NCBI RefSeq assembly: GCF_029227915.1
Contig: NC_079880.1
Span: forward strand, 14,588,001 to 14,652,000
Source: Hydractinia symbiolongicarpus
Taxonomy: Eukaryota > Cnidaria > Hydrozoa > Anthoathecata > Hydractiniidae
Length of the DNA: 64,000 nt
Direction: 5' to 3'
Part shown: positions 46,740 to 57,786 of the stretch, in pieces
Layout of the letters: each line of letters opens with the position of its first letter
How positions within the stretch are numbered: the first letter of the stretch is position 1
Notes under the pieces: model-generated
The model's database searches: none
The model's input: the letters and a program-made list of their open reading frames with translations, nothing else
What the model was told of the DNA's origin: nothing
Position numbers and translations under genes: made by a program

Positions 46740-48000
46740 AAAGGATATTACACCCTAATAGGGCGCGCTGGCGTAAGCACTCGATCTGAATGCGCACCAT
46801 GGTTTTTGTATTAAATGTTCATTTTGGTGTCACGGTTAATTTTGGAAATTTATTTCGCAAAATAACATTCAACTGAATTTGTAATTACGGGTTAACCTGT
46901 TTTTATTTCAGCTGAAGTTGCGGAAAAGTTTTTTTGAAAAATACATTATACTCCTCCCTAGATTTCTTTGAGATAAGGCTCTGTTTATTTCAAAGAGCTC
47001 TGGGGTCGAGAATGCGACACGCTAAAATGCTGTGTGCACTCCACTGGATTTGCCACGTATACCTGTAGAACAACGCACTACCTGGTTGCGGGCACGGTTT
47101 ACCCTGCAATTGAGCGCTCAGCCTGGGGTTTACTGTTGGAAAGGCTTTATTGCTGTAGGCGCTACCCTAAATTTATAACACATCGTGTACCTATACGTAA
47201 GCGCTTAACCTGGCGTTCAACGTTAAGTTGTCCCGCTAGTCTATCTCTGTAATAATACCCGTTGCCTTTTTATTCTGGCACATTTTCATCAATTTTACTG
47301 CAACGAGCCAGTTTCCTTCGATTTTTCACGAATTACCGGATAGCCTCTTTAATAATAGCCGTATTCTGAAAGGTCCTACCGCCGTCCTGTTTCTGAATCT
47401 CCGCAGAATCTTACTTTGACTTTTTTCAGAGTCCCAAAAAATATTATATTTCTGAGACCTTAACTAAAACCACTTAGATCACTTATGAGCCAGCTAGCTA
47501 GCTTTCCTTATTTATTATCTTTTAAAATTTTTATCCTATATTTTCTCCTCCTCTCCCATATATTTCCGACAACGTCTTTGCCTCCTTTTTTATTATTTAG
47601 CTCCCTCAGTGTTATTTTTTATTTCGATTGTCTTTTTAAACTTTTTTTCTAAAGTCTCCTTCTCTTCTTAACACTTCTACTTCTTCAAAATTGACTGTAC
47701 GTTTCGTTTCTTCGATATGTTGGGATAATTCTGAAAATTTATCAAAAAAAAAGAAATTTGTTTTCTTGCCTTAAACCCAAACAAAATTAACAAGCAAATA
47801 TTTCTTTTCCTTAGCTGGACGGGGTATTGACAGGCGGTTTCCTGTGTTTTATTTAAACCGTTAGGGTTGCGATAGTGTTTTTGCAAAGGCCACTCACAAC
47901 ATCTATAAAGCGCACTGATGTGAGCGCTCAACATGGATTTTGTTTTAAATGGTGGGCGACCCCGTGAATTGTATCTTGTTTTTTCAAAACGGTAGCCAAA
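46740..48000. repeat. Dispersed repeat family B copies
   Basis: The segment 46740-47265 and the segment 62040-62470 share the ordered words 'ggatattacacc', 'tttatttca', 'atgctgtgtgc', 'gatttrc' and 'acctggcgytcaacg'. A further piece, 'gctggacggggta..ggcaggc', occurs at about 47815 and 61990. The family probably derives from a transposable element; no ORF is supported in it. Confidence 0.5.
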
Positions 48001-48240
48001 TCGCAATACTGAGGATACACACAAACTAGCGATGTCTACGATATGTCTCATAAGCGAAATATGAACTGTGTATTTGATTTAAAATTCAACATATAGTTTT
48101 ATTGGTGGTGGTTGATTTTTTTATTCTGATTTTAGCCAAATACGCTTGTAGACCATCATCTTGCAAAAAGCGTATAATAAACATGGATTGGAAACATAAA
48201 CTTTTATGTCTTTTTCAGAGAATCCAACATTAAGTTAATG

Positions 48241-49422
48241 TTATTTCTCTTTTTTCTCCTTTAATAAAGAATTATTAAAATGTCCTTTGTTAGTCTCATC
48301 AACTTTACCAGTATTCCGTCCACTGCTTCTATCACCAACTTTAATATTTCTTACTTCACTACCGATGTCATCTTTGCTACTATATCTTCTATCACCTTCA
48401 CTACCTTCACTACCCTTACCCTCAACCCTTCCATGAATATTGTCATCACCATCTACATTAACCTTACTGGTAGCCCGTTCACTGCTTTTATCATGAACTT
48501 TGCTATTGCTTACTCCACTACTCCGGCCATCTGTGCGACCATCTCTTCTATCACCTTCACCACCTTCACTACCTCTACCGTTAACCCTTCCATCAATATC
48601 GTCACCACCATCTACATTAATTTTACCGATAGTCCGTTCACTGCTTTCATCACCAACTTTGCTATTACTTACTCCACTACTGCTGCCATCTTTGCGACCA
48701 TTTCTTCTATCACCTTTACCACCTTCACTACCTTCACCATTTCTACCGTTAACCCTTCTATCAATATCGCCATCACTTTCTTCGAACACGTCATCTTCTA
48801 AGATACTCCCAATATCACTTAAGTCTAAATCATTGAGGTCTTCAGCACACACAGCTTCTCTACGTATACGGGACCGTTGCATCATCAATGTGATTGCATC
48901 AACGCTATCTTCGTCATGAGCAGATGAAGGCAACACACACGTGCTTTTAACTGGAACAAACAATCCATCTTCATCTTCACTATCCACCTCATCTGTCAAA
49001 TGCACAACTGCCTTTCTTCTTTTTTTTGCAGTGTGTTTTCTTCGCTTTGGTTTCAAAACTTCACTTTGAAATTCATCATCGGAACAATCCTCAATCTCCA
49101 CTTTTACACGATATCTTTTCATTGTGTTGATGTTGTCATCCTTGCTTTCGTTCTTCTTGCTGTTGCAATCAACATCTTTATCATTACGTGTTACTACAAT
49201 CTTCTCATTGAGAATCGGATCAGCTACTGGAGTGTGGATATTTATACGAAGCGCTGAAAACAATTGTATCAGGTCATCGATCGCTGCATCACATTCTCCA
49301 TTCGTTGTTTTGTTGCTGTCAATCCGTTCTTCAACAAACAAATTGTCATCATATCCACTGTCACCATCGCTGTCATCACCAGCATCATCATCATACAAAA
49401 CTTTGCATCGAATCTCATACAT
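48241..49422 (-). CDS. Acidic, internally repetitive protein of unknown function
   Basis: An open frame of 393 residues from an ATG. The frame remains open upstream to about 49580 (it reads 'RLRKRQSGFVTTVLRLDE' and 'ARDFHPPKLVTFPELKITK'), so the true start may lie in an upstream exon. Features: Asp-rich segment 'DDDAGDDSDGDSGYDD', a basic NLS-like patch 'KPKRRKHTAKKRRK', another acidic stretch, then three tandem about 48-residue repeats rich in Gly, Arg, Ser and Asp (about residues 217-370; each contains RVNG/RVEG, GSEGGEGDRR and SSERTIGKINV-like words). No known domain. It could be a nuclear protein or a transposon-encoded accessory protein; the repetitiveness and neighbours favour the latter. 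Confidence 0.45.
   Translation of the reverse strand: MYEIRCKVLYDDDAGDDSDGDSGYDDNLFVEERIDSNKTTNGECDAAIDDLIQLFSALRINIHTPVADPILNEKIVVTRNDKDVDCNSKKNESKDDNINTMKRYRVKVEIEDCSDDEFQSEVLKPKRRKHTAKKRRKAVVHLTDEVDSEDEDGLFVPVKSTCVLPSSAHDEDSVDAITLMMQRSRIRREAVCAEDLNDLDLSDIGSILEDDVFEESDGDIDRRVNGRNGEGSEGGKGDRRNGRKDGSSSGVSNSKVGDESSERTIGKINVDGGDDIDGRVNGRGSEGGEGDRRDGRTDGRSSGVSNSKVHDKSSERATSKVNVDGDDNIHGRVEGKGSEGSEGDRRYSSKDDIGSEVRNIKVGDRSSGRNTGKVDETNKGHFNNSLLKEKKEK
48310..48772. repeat. Coding minisatellite, about 144-bp unit, three copies
   Basis: On the plus strand 'ctactgcttctatcac', 'tcttctatcacctt' and 'accctt/ccatcaatat' recur with roughly 144-bp spacing. It encodes the three Gly/Arg/Asp-rich repeats of the minus-strand protein. 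Confidence 0.7.
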
Positions 49423-49824
49423 TTTGGTAATCTTTAACTCTGGAAATGTAACGAGTTTAGGAGGGTGAAAATCTCTGGCTACTGGAGTATTTTCTCTTGG
49501 TTTTTCGTTGGTATTATCTGAAGCTACCGTTTCATCTAAACGTAAAACAGTAGTTACAAATCCTGACTGGCGCTTTCTTAGACGGATTAAGTTTTATTAA
49601 GTCCTGAGCGGTAATTCTGTGATGAAGACATTAATTCCACATTGTAGCTATGGGCAGTTGAATGTATCAAGCTTAGTTTGAAGAAGCAAATCTGTTTGTG
49701 TGTGTTTTTCTTTTTTCTTGCTTTGAAATGTATTGAAACTTATACAACTACTTCATTTAAAATGGTAAAACAAGTAAGAAAAGTAAACAGGAAAATATAT
49801 ACTGGAATAATAATACTCTTCGGG

Positions 49825-49861
49825 GGTCGGTAACTCCGTCGGTAGAGCACTCGACTCACGT
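49825..49861 (+). repeat. tRNA 5'-half-like fragment
   Basis: 'aactccgtcggtagagcac' has the form of a tRNA D-arm / A box but the sequence runs into AT-rich DNA after 'gactcacgtg', with no anticodon or T arm. It is a tRNA or SINE remnant. Confidence 0.35.
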
Positions 49862-50077
49862 GTGATAATAATAAAAAATAATAGAATATAAATTCACATT
49901 ACCATCACAAAGGTGCTGTTCCAACAACAATCGTTTCGGTCGAGGTAATCCAGATTTTACTGGTCTTCCGCTATTCATATCTTTCCAAACTTCTGCCACT
50001 TCTTCATCTGAATTTCTATTTAATATTTCAATAACTTTTGAACGCTTCTGCTTGCTTAAACGCGACATATTTGTCAA
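49856..50077 (-). CDS. Small ORF, possible first exon of the adjacent minus-strand gene
   Basis: It starts ATG with a second Met at codon 4 ('MSRLSKQKRSKVIEILNR'), followed by 'SDEEVAEVWKDMN' and 'GRPVKSGLPRPKRLL'. The composition (basic, then amphipathic, then basic) looks protein-like up to 'EQHLCD', after which GATG|GTAATG could be a splice donor. I could not find an acceptor that keeps the frame into the 49422-48241 protein: the best candidate (ctcag|gactt near 49605) gives a stop. Gene or broken gene; unknown function. Confidence 0.35.
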   Translation of the reverse strand: MTNMSRLSKQKRSKVIEILNRNSDEEVAEVWKDMNSGRPVKSGLPRPKRLLLEQHLCDGNVNLYSIIFYYYHT

Positions 50078-50089
50078 CTAAAACTTCGC

Positions 50090-51268
50090 AAATCAAAACT
50101 CACAATGAGAGGTATGTTACTCTTGTAAGTGTTTGAGTTGAAGTGTGTAACAAGCTCAAAAATATCAATTTGACGTCAAATTATTATGACGTAAATATAT
50201 TGAAAAATTTAATAGAACATCCTTATGACGTCAAATATGTTAACTTACTACCTGTATGGGCAGGAAAAAAAGGGAAAATAATCAAATCCAGCAGTCTTAT
50301 TGGTTAAAAAACGTTCGATTATTGCGCAGCGCGGTTATGATTTGCTAGAAATACCCGCTAAAAATGAAGTGATGAGAAAGTTATAAAATGCAAAGTGCTT
50401 TAATTCACCATCGCCATTTACGAAAATATGTTCTCGCGAATTTTTTGTCAATTCTATTATTTGCAAAATTCAATTTTTTAAAATCTTATTTTTGTCAAAA
50501 TTGGGAGAAAGTAATAGTGGCTCGCGACATATTCAATGTGCTGTAACTGTTTTTGAATGCTAAATATAGTTGCCCTTGTTCTTGTCTTTGTCCTAACTTT
50601 TATCTAGTAATACAGGGACAAAATCTTTTTTTTAAAAAATCAGTCATAATGACGGGGGTAAGCAACTTTTCAATGGGCTAACTATCTGAAATTGTGATCT
50701 TTTGTATGCTAGATAAGTGCATGACGTTTTTTCAAATTTTTATATATAGCTTGAATATTTGATGGAATGTATGAAGTATTGTATTTATTATTTGGTGCAA
50801 AAAACAAGTGGTTAATTCTTTATTTATGACGTTATACTGGAAGTGATGACATCATACCTAACATGTTTTGCACTCTTTTGAAATAAATAAAACTAAACAC
50901 TGGCCAGGTTTTAAGCTCTATTTATCAGTCGATTAAACAGATGGAGGAAATAATTCCTCCCACGCCTAACGACCCTTAAATGCCCCAAATTAATGGGATA
51001 ACCAAAAAAAATACCAAAAATCTGAGATGCTTGAGCTTGGTTGTTTGTATTTACAATCCATCTTCAACGTTTAGATTGTGTTGAGGATAGTATTTGGTCA
51101 TGAAAGTTTTGAGGAATACGACATCACACAAAAAGTCATACGGAGATTGAATACAATTTGGTAAGTTATCGGTGATGCGGTTAAGGAAGGTTGTTTTCAA
51201 AAATGCATTTAATTAACGCAAATTTTTGGTATGATATGAACTTATAATTTGACAAAAATGAGTGCAAG
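50090..51268. other. Gene-free stretch
   Basis: AT-rich DNA with several 'tgacgtca'-like words (50171, 50224) and no supported coding sequence. Confidence 0.3.
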
Positions 51269-51620
51269 TTGATCTGGCTAGTTGCTTTTCTCGCGCTTTT
51301 CAGTTATCCCAGCAGCCCTCCAACCAGCAGTGATGATGTTACGACCTTTTTCAGTTGCGAAAAACTCGTAGATGCTTCTTATAAGTTGACAAGCGAAGAT
51401 CAACTTCAATGGTTGTCACGTCACGATGGGAGTTTAGATAGTGAAGTGAGCTCCTCTATTACAAAGCAGTTTGAAAATCGAAATAAAAGTTTTCGTTGTT
51501 TGGGAAGACAATGTTAAAAATTTAAATTTTTGGGGAAGAAAAGTACTTTCAGTTAATCTTCCACTTGGATCAAAGTATGAAGATGATCATAGATATACTA
51601 CTAGATATACTTGTGCATCC
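51269..51620 (+). pseudogene. Fragment of an unidentified coding sequence
   Basis: A frame reading 'SEDQLQWLSRHDGSLDSEV' and then 'KQFENRNKSF' ends at 51517. In another frame the reading continues as 'VVWEDNVKNLNFWGRKVL' and 'LPLGSKYEDDHRYTT' to about 51600, as if a frameshift separates the two. A possible acceptor 'cttttcag' lies at 51296-51303. No domain recognised; probably a remnant of a transposon gene. Confidence 0.3.
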
Positions 51621-51927
51621 ATGACATAATACAAAAGCTTTTTTAAAAAAGATCGCTGAAAAAGAGAACAACGTTAATCTATCGTCTGATGATGAAGAAA
51701 TAGTAAAACATTTGTAACAAAGTCACCAAATTAACAGTATTTTGATTAACAAGTGATAACACTCTTTAAACTAACACTGCATTGAAATTACTGCGTTAAT
51801 TATTACTAGTCATAAAGTGAGACCTTCATAAAAGGGGCTCTCCACAAAGCGGGCTCTCCACAAAGAAGGCTCTCCAGAAAACGGGTTTTTCAGAAAGCAG
51901 ACAATTTCTTTCGCACTAAATGAAACT

Positions 51928-52219
51928 GATGGCTTTGTGGTAGGGTGTCCGCCTCCAGTACGGAAGGTCTTGAGTTCAAACCCTGGCCAAGGCATGCCAG
52001 AGACTATAGAAGTGTGAATTTTTCCTTTCTGTTAAACCTTCATCATGAGGGCAGGATGGGAACAGGATTTATTTCTTGTTTAAGTGAACTGTTGTTGTAC
52101 TTGCACGCCTTCTGTAGCTCAAATAGGAGCTTCAAATGCACTAGAACCACTTAGCAGGAACCTCATTGATAACAGTACCCTTAGGAATTAAGAGGCTATC
52201 CTGGGTAAATAATAATAAA
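51928..52219 (+). mobile_element. tRNA-derived SINE
   Basis: The head (51928-51998) is tRNA-like: 'tgtggtagggtgtccgcct' resembles an A box region and 'gagttcaaaccctgg' a B box. It is followed by an unrelated body with 'catcatgagggcaggatggg' and 'cctcattgataacagta', and an AAT-rich tail (aataataataa, 52208-52218). This is the structure of a Pol III SINE. Partner LINE unknown. Confidence 0.65.
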
Positions 52220-52553
52220 CGCTCTATAGAGAAATCCTGCAAAAATAAGACGAGGGTGAACGTTATTTATCAATTTTTTCCTTTCTTTTACACATTTTTG
52301 TTTTACTGGACAGGAATTTTTAAAAAATTGCCTATTCTACGATTCACACGTTTCCCAGTCACTTTGCATGATAGTACGGTTAGGAATTTTCATAAATCGA
52401 CGGAATATTTTTCTGATGACGTTCCAGATTGCTGCGAAAATTCTACTGTTTTTTTGTTGTGAGAAAATAGCTTTTCGAAAGAGTCGATGTCATGTCTTTC
52501 ATAATGAGCCAAGAAAATTGTCTACGTCCATGAAAAGGATTGAGGACCTTTAA

Positions 52554-53504
52554 GGTGGTTCCCCTAGAAAAAATTTCTAAATTTCAAGAATTGTCATTTA
52601 GTTGTTTTCTGACAGCAAATTCATCTTAGAATGCTTATGACAAATTTAGGTTTTTATTGAGCATTCTGCCACTTTTTCCAGCCAACCGTAAATATAAGTG
52701 CATAGCAACGCCCATAGCAACCATTTTTGCATTTTTAGACAGCTTTCTTGCCCCTCCGTCGATGTTTGATTCCTTGCAATAGCTAGATGATACTTTAGGG
52801 CATCCTAAGACAATATATGACAGTTCGGAATATTATATGTGGTGTTCCACAAGCATTAACAAGGCTGTTTTAACGACACACCCTCCAAAGTGAACTTGTC
52901 ATCAAGGTCTTAGGTGTTTGGTGCTTTTCAGGTCGAAATACTGCTGGCGTACACCTTTTGTCGATCCACAAGTTAAGAATGTCCATAAAATAATCTTTAA
53001 ACAAGTTTTTTGCCGTTTAAGTTCGGAATCCACGCGAAACAAGAATTCTCAAGATTGAAGCACACACGCTTTACAATTTCTTCTGTGGATGCAGGCATTA
53101 GTACCACCTAGTGTTTAAATAAAACTGATTTTCAAATCGAAGTTTTGTCTTTCAGTTATTTTGTCGAGATAATTCCTGTTTCGCCCTATTTTGGCTTTTC
53201 TGTCGTCCAAAAAATACCTCATCAGTTCCCTGGAAGACGAGTCAGCTTTGCTAAAATGCGCTCACTCAATCCATACACGTGACCCTTGAGGAATAAAAGC
53301 GGCCAAAAAGGCGCTTGAAATAACGTATGTTATTCAGTTATTTGGTTAGGCGTCGAGCAGAAAAATGTCATATTTTGCCTATACTTCCAATCCATGAAAT
53401 TTTTGACATAATTTTGTCGTACCGTCACACACTATAATATCCTCATCAAGTATCTTCAGAAAAGACAATCCTCTGCGATATAGTTTTTTTCTAGGGGAAC
53501 CGCC
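52554..53504. mobile_element. Non-autonomous TTAA transposon, 951 bp
   Basis: Inverted ends GGYGGTTCCCCTAGAAAA lie at 52554 and, inverted, at 53504. Both are flanked by TTAA (52550-52553 and 53505-53508). A TTAA duplication is typical of piggyBac and Kolobok elements. No transposase inside, so it would be mobilised in trans. Confidence 0.75.
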
Positions 53505-53859
53505 TTAACTGTAAAAATGTTAACAATCTTAAATATTTTTTAGTCCATTCTTTGCCAAAGAATACTTACGTGAGCAAGTTCATAGAGAATCATTTACAAT
53601 GCTCTTTAAGAAAAGTGTAAAAAAGGTTCTTTTTGACAAATCTTTTATCTAAAACCGGATTTTGGCCAATCTGTGAAAAGCAGACAGAGAGACTGAACTG
53701 TAACAGTTTTTGAGCCTGCATAACTGTGAAAAAATGGTTTTCTTTTCATTAATCAGCTGTCTAATACAAATACAATTAAATTTGATATATGGCGACTCCC
53801 AAGAGGGAAAATGTATGGACTCGGTCGGTTCGTTAAGGCGACATTACAGAAAAGCGGCA

Positions 53860-55080
53860 GATATCTTTGTTGAGTTGTAGTTTTCAATCGATTTCTGTTT
53901 TCAGTTCTGTTTTTGTTTTTTCTTCAAAAAGTATTTATTTTAAATACCATCAAACAGGACCTGGATTAAAAAAAGCGTCTTGTGTGCTGGGCTGGTCAAG
54001 ACATGATTGGCAAGACTGCAAATTTCAAAAGTTTATCCTCACAAATAACTATGTACGTTATCACGCAGTTTGGATTTGTCAATAAAAAAAAATGTTACTG
54101 CTGTTTTCTGTTTTTTTGTATGTTGACTTCATTAACATCAGACAAAACCGTCACAACAACACGACACAGCACGGCACAGTGTTGCAGAGCGATAACAAAA
54201 CTTATATTCAACACAACAACTCGACACGTAAATTCCATTATAAGCACATTAGTAGAATACACAAAAAATACAGCAACACAACACGAGAACAACAGAACGC
54301 AAAATAAATGCACAACGTACCAAAAGCATATTACAGTATACAGTGTACATACATACATCTCGACAGCAGCACAAAACGGAAATAGTTCAACAAACTAAAT
54401 TACAAACTAAACATTGCCATAGCAACGTGGCATCAACACGACAGTAGCACAATAAAACACAACACATAAACAACATGATACGAGAGCTGCTAAATGTCGT
54501 TCATTCCATCGAAAGGTGCAATTGATATTAATTGGCAAGACGTCCTTTTGGTTATAGCAATCCGATAACATCATTATACTACTACAGTAACACAAGAACA
54601 CGAAACAACAAACGAAGATTGCATTGCATCTTTTTATCATTTACAGTCCAATGGATGGTGTAAAGTGTACCTTTTATACTTTCATGGTGTAAACCACAGA
54701 GTCAAAACATCAATTAGTTATGAACTATCGCCCTGGATGAAAACTTTGCGACTAACTCAAAGCTACAAAAAAGTTGCCATTTTCGTCAGCGAAAATTAGT
54801 GTTCTTTTATTCTCCTGCATCCATCCTGTCTTTATATAACCAATTAGGATCTTTTACATATCCTTAAATGATTTTTAACACTGAATTTTTTAGGATTGAG
54901 TCAACAGTTACAAGTTTTAATTTACTTCAGTTGAATATTGTAATGCAAAATCTTTTGAGCTTAAGTTTACCACATTATTTCCTCTGACCGTTGACATATC
55001 CCTCATTAAGCAAATGAAATCAACAGCGCTTGACCTTTAAAATATTTATTTATTAAAGTACGTTGTAACATCTACAAATA
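53860..55080. other. A/C-rich strand-asymmetric stretch
   Basis: From about 54135 to 54475 the plus strand is dominated by CA, AAC and ACGACAC-like words ('acaacaacacgacacagcac', 'cagcaacacaacacgag'). Overlapping ORFs on both strands have Thr/Asn/His or Val/Cys composition expected from this bias, so none is annotated. Confidence 0.5.
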
Positions 55081-55153
55081 GCTCGGTTGGCGCAATCGGT
55101 AGCGCGACGGTATGATAAGCCGCAGGTTGTGAGTTCGAGTCTCATACTGAGCA
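55081..55153 (+). tRNA. trnI-GAT: tRNA-Ile (anticodon GAT), copy 1
   Basis: 73 bases fold as a full cloverleaf: acceptor GCTCGGT/ACTGAGC (one G-T), D stem GCGC/GCGC, anticodon stem (A)CGGT/GCCG(C) with an A-C mismatch at the outer pair, loop ATGATAA, T stem GTGAG/CTCAT with loop TTCGAGT, discriminator A. The internal A box (tGGCGCAATCGG) and B box (GAGTTCGAGTC) are present, and a TTTT Pol III terminator lies about 9 bases downstream. Position 34-36 reads GAT. Confidence 0.85.
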
Positions 55154-56539
55154 ATGTAGCTTTTGAACAAAATTTTGCAAATTGTGGCTTTACAAAATGA
55201 AATATTTTACTCCCAAAAAACCTAGTCCTTTAAGGTAGCTAGTTCGAAGAGTAAAAAAAAGTATGAAAATTTAAAAAAGAGGAAATAGACTAGATACGAC
55301 CCTAAAGAAAAACAAAGAATGTAAAATAAAAAAAATTAAAGAATGAAATTTTGCTTGTAAAAGAGAAAAGAGAAAACGGGTAGCGTAACAAAATCACTGT
55401 TTGCGCGATCCAAGAAATAGAAAGAAGTGATTTGAAGTTGCAAGGAATTTCATGCTTCGATTTAAATGAACAATATTGCTTTCTACTGACGTATTTTTAG
55501 GAACATATATATTTTTTGTGCGGATTTTGCTAACTTTTTCTAAAATTTAAGGGGGCATCCAGTATGCGCCAGCATTTGTTAGAACCACAAGTACCAACCA
55601 TCATCATTGTATTTGTTAAAAAGTACCAACCACTTAGTTTTCAACAGCTTTAAAGGAGCAAGCCCTGTCGAGAGTTAAATATAAAACAATAGACACACAT
55701 GATGACGTAATCAGAGTCTTATGGGGTTTTTATACACGGTGGAATCGGTAGTTTTAATCAAAAGATGTAAAGTGTCTACGTGAAGACATACGATGGTTAA
55801 TCAGGAGAAATAGAACATCTTACACAATGAACTGTTTAAAAAATCTAAAAACGACTCAATTCATGTATTTTAAAACCTAGTTGTTGGTTGGGGTAAATAA
55901 AAAAAGATGTTCATATTTTTATTTAGGTATTGGGGAAAATCCTCCTCCCCAATTAAAACACGTGAAAGCAAACGTCGAAAAGCTTCCACGATAGCAGCAG
56001 GAACAACTCTTGGTTATTAAATAACTCAAAAAATGCATCAATTTGCTTTTGTCATATAAATATCCTTTATAAGATATTAAGAACGAACTCCCTCGAAGTA
56101 GAATGTGTGTAGAATTAGTTGAAAATTGTTATTTTAGAATAGTTATTTTTTCCTACGTAGTAACATACAGGTGCAACAACCGTACACCTTATAATAAACA
56201 ATTTCTTTTTTTTCAAGTCAGTTGTAAAAAATAATAATTTGGTTTGACATAATTTGTGAAAGGCTCAGCATCCTTTTTGTTGTCAAAAAAAAAATCAATT
56301 TAAGCTTATTTATATGCCTAAATTATCCCTAAACAAAACAAAGGATTAAACAAAGGATTTTAAAGCAACAATCCCTCAGCTGAGCAGTCTATTGTAACGC
56401 ACGAACTATTGAGCTTGTGACAATTTTCTTTGACATTATTTCCTTTGACCTTTGACAAGTCAACCACATAACAAATAAAAACAATCAAGTTTGACCTTGA
56501 AACTTTTTGTTTATCACAGAACGTATAATAACTTTGTCA
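55154..56539. other. Spacer between the tRNA genes
   Basis: No gene seen. The 150 bases before each tRNA share words such as 'ttatttcctytgacc' and 'ttgaca', as expected if a tRNA-bearing segment was duplicated. Confidence 0.4.
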
Positions 56540-56612
56540 GCTCGGTTGGCGCAATCGGTAGCGCGACGGTATGATAAGCCGCAGGTTGTGAGTTCGAGTC
56601 TCATACTGAGCA
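56540..56612 (+). tRNA. trnI-GAT: tRNA-Ile (anticodon GAT), copy 2
   Basis: Identical in all 73 bases to the tRNA at 55081-55153, again followed by 'tagctttt' with a TTTT terminator. The upstream region is also related. A LINE copy begins shortly downstream. Confidence 0.85.
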
Positions 56613-56769
56613 ATCTAGCTTTTAAACAAGACAAAAAGTATCATTTTTGTTGCCTTTGGCAGTGGCATTCCCTTGGTAAGCACACCATATGCTATCATAT
56701 ATCATGTGCCTACCATATTGTATGTAAACTATTGTCAGGAAGATGCTGTCAAATTTCTAAAACTTGTAG

Positions 56770-57786
56770 GAACTGTCTTCATAGATCTTTCCAAGACATT
56801 TGATACGTCATGGCACTCCATACTGCTATCAAAATAGAATTCATATGGTATATCATGCGTTAAGTTGGATTGGTTCTCTAGTTACTTATTTAACAGAAAG
56901 CAAGTGTGTCAAGACGAAGGTGACCTGTCGGATGTTTATCATATAACCTGTGGCGTACCGCATGGGTCCATTATGGGACCTTTATTGTTCCTTATTTACT
57001 TTAATGATTTTAAAGACATCCTTAAACATCCAAAAGTGATCCAATTCGCTGACGATGCAGTTGTTTATGTATCAGTAAAGTGTTTTAACACAATTGAACG
57101 TAAACTTTATGAAGATTTGCAATCGATTGCAGCCTATTTTTATACCAACGAATTGATTATCAATCTCAGTAAAGGAAAAACCGAATCCATGTTGCTTGGA
57201 ACAGCTATAAAGCTATCAAAATTTCAACTGGACTATGCCTTTTGTACGATCATAAGAACGTTGTGGTCACAGCTCGATACAAATATCTGGGGAACCCAAA
57301 TCAATCAATCGTTGAACATGGAGGAAAATTTTAATTACCTCCATAAACAAGCCTCAAATAAACTTCGTATGTTGAGTAACCTGAGAGATGGCTTGGACAA
57401 TGAATACTATAGTAAAATTTACCAATCAATGATTTTATCTGCACTAATGTACAATTGTACAACAAATCTGAATTTGAACTCTACAGAAAAATATAAACTT
57501 CATTCAATAAGAAATCGAGCTGAAAAGATCACTAATGTTCCACAAAGGAATATTATAAATTTAGTTGAGAGAAGGTCAGTCTTAATTGTGCGAAAATATA
57601 TTGATGGCTTAATGTGTGATGATTTTTCTAATTATTTTCAGTTTATTAAGCACACGAAGAGAAATAATGGCTATTTTCTAAAAATTCCTGAAGTGAAACT
57701 CGAGTTTGCCCGTTCTGGCTTTTTCTCAATGGGTTTAAAAAATTTCAATTCTTTGCCCATTGAGATCAGACAAACAGAGTCCTTTA
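56770..57786 (+). pseudogene. LINE reverse transcriptase, 3' part, interrupted
   Basis: The first motif 'FIDLSKTFDT' (RT block A, about 56780) is followed by a TAG at 56835 and a frame change; the open part starts at 56865. Block B reads 'CGVPHGSIMGPLLFLIYFND' and block C reads 'FADDAVVY' (residues 61-68 of the open part). 'SALMYNCTTNLNLNS' and 'ARSGFFSMGLKNFNSLPIEI' match the thumb and C-terminal segments of CR1/Jockey/Rex-like LINEs. At 'TESF' the frame enters an inserted MITE. Beyond it (58575 on) the frame resumes and ends with TAG, which supports the insertion model. No endonuclease domain remains. Confidence 0.8.

Noticed and set aside
48280-49468. Plus-strand Thr/Ile/Ser/Pro-rich ORFs
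   Set aside because: Antisense shadows of the acidic repetitive minus-strand protein.
53982-54398. 138-aa Thr/Asn-rich ORF
   Set aside because: Composition is explained by the A/C-rich strand bias; overlapping ORFs exist in other frames.
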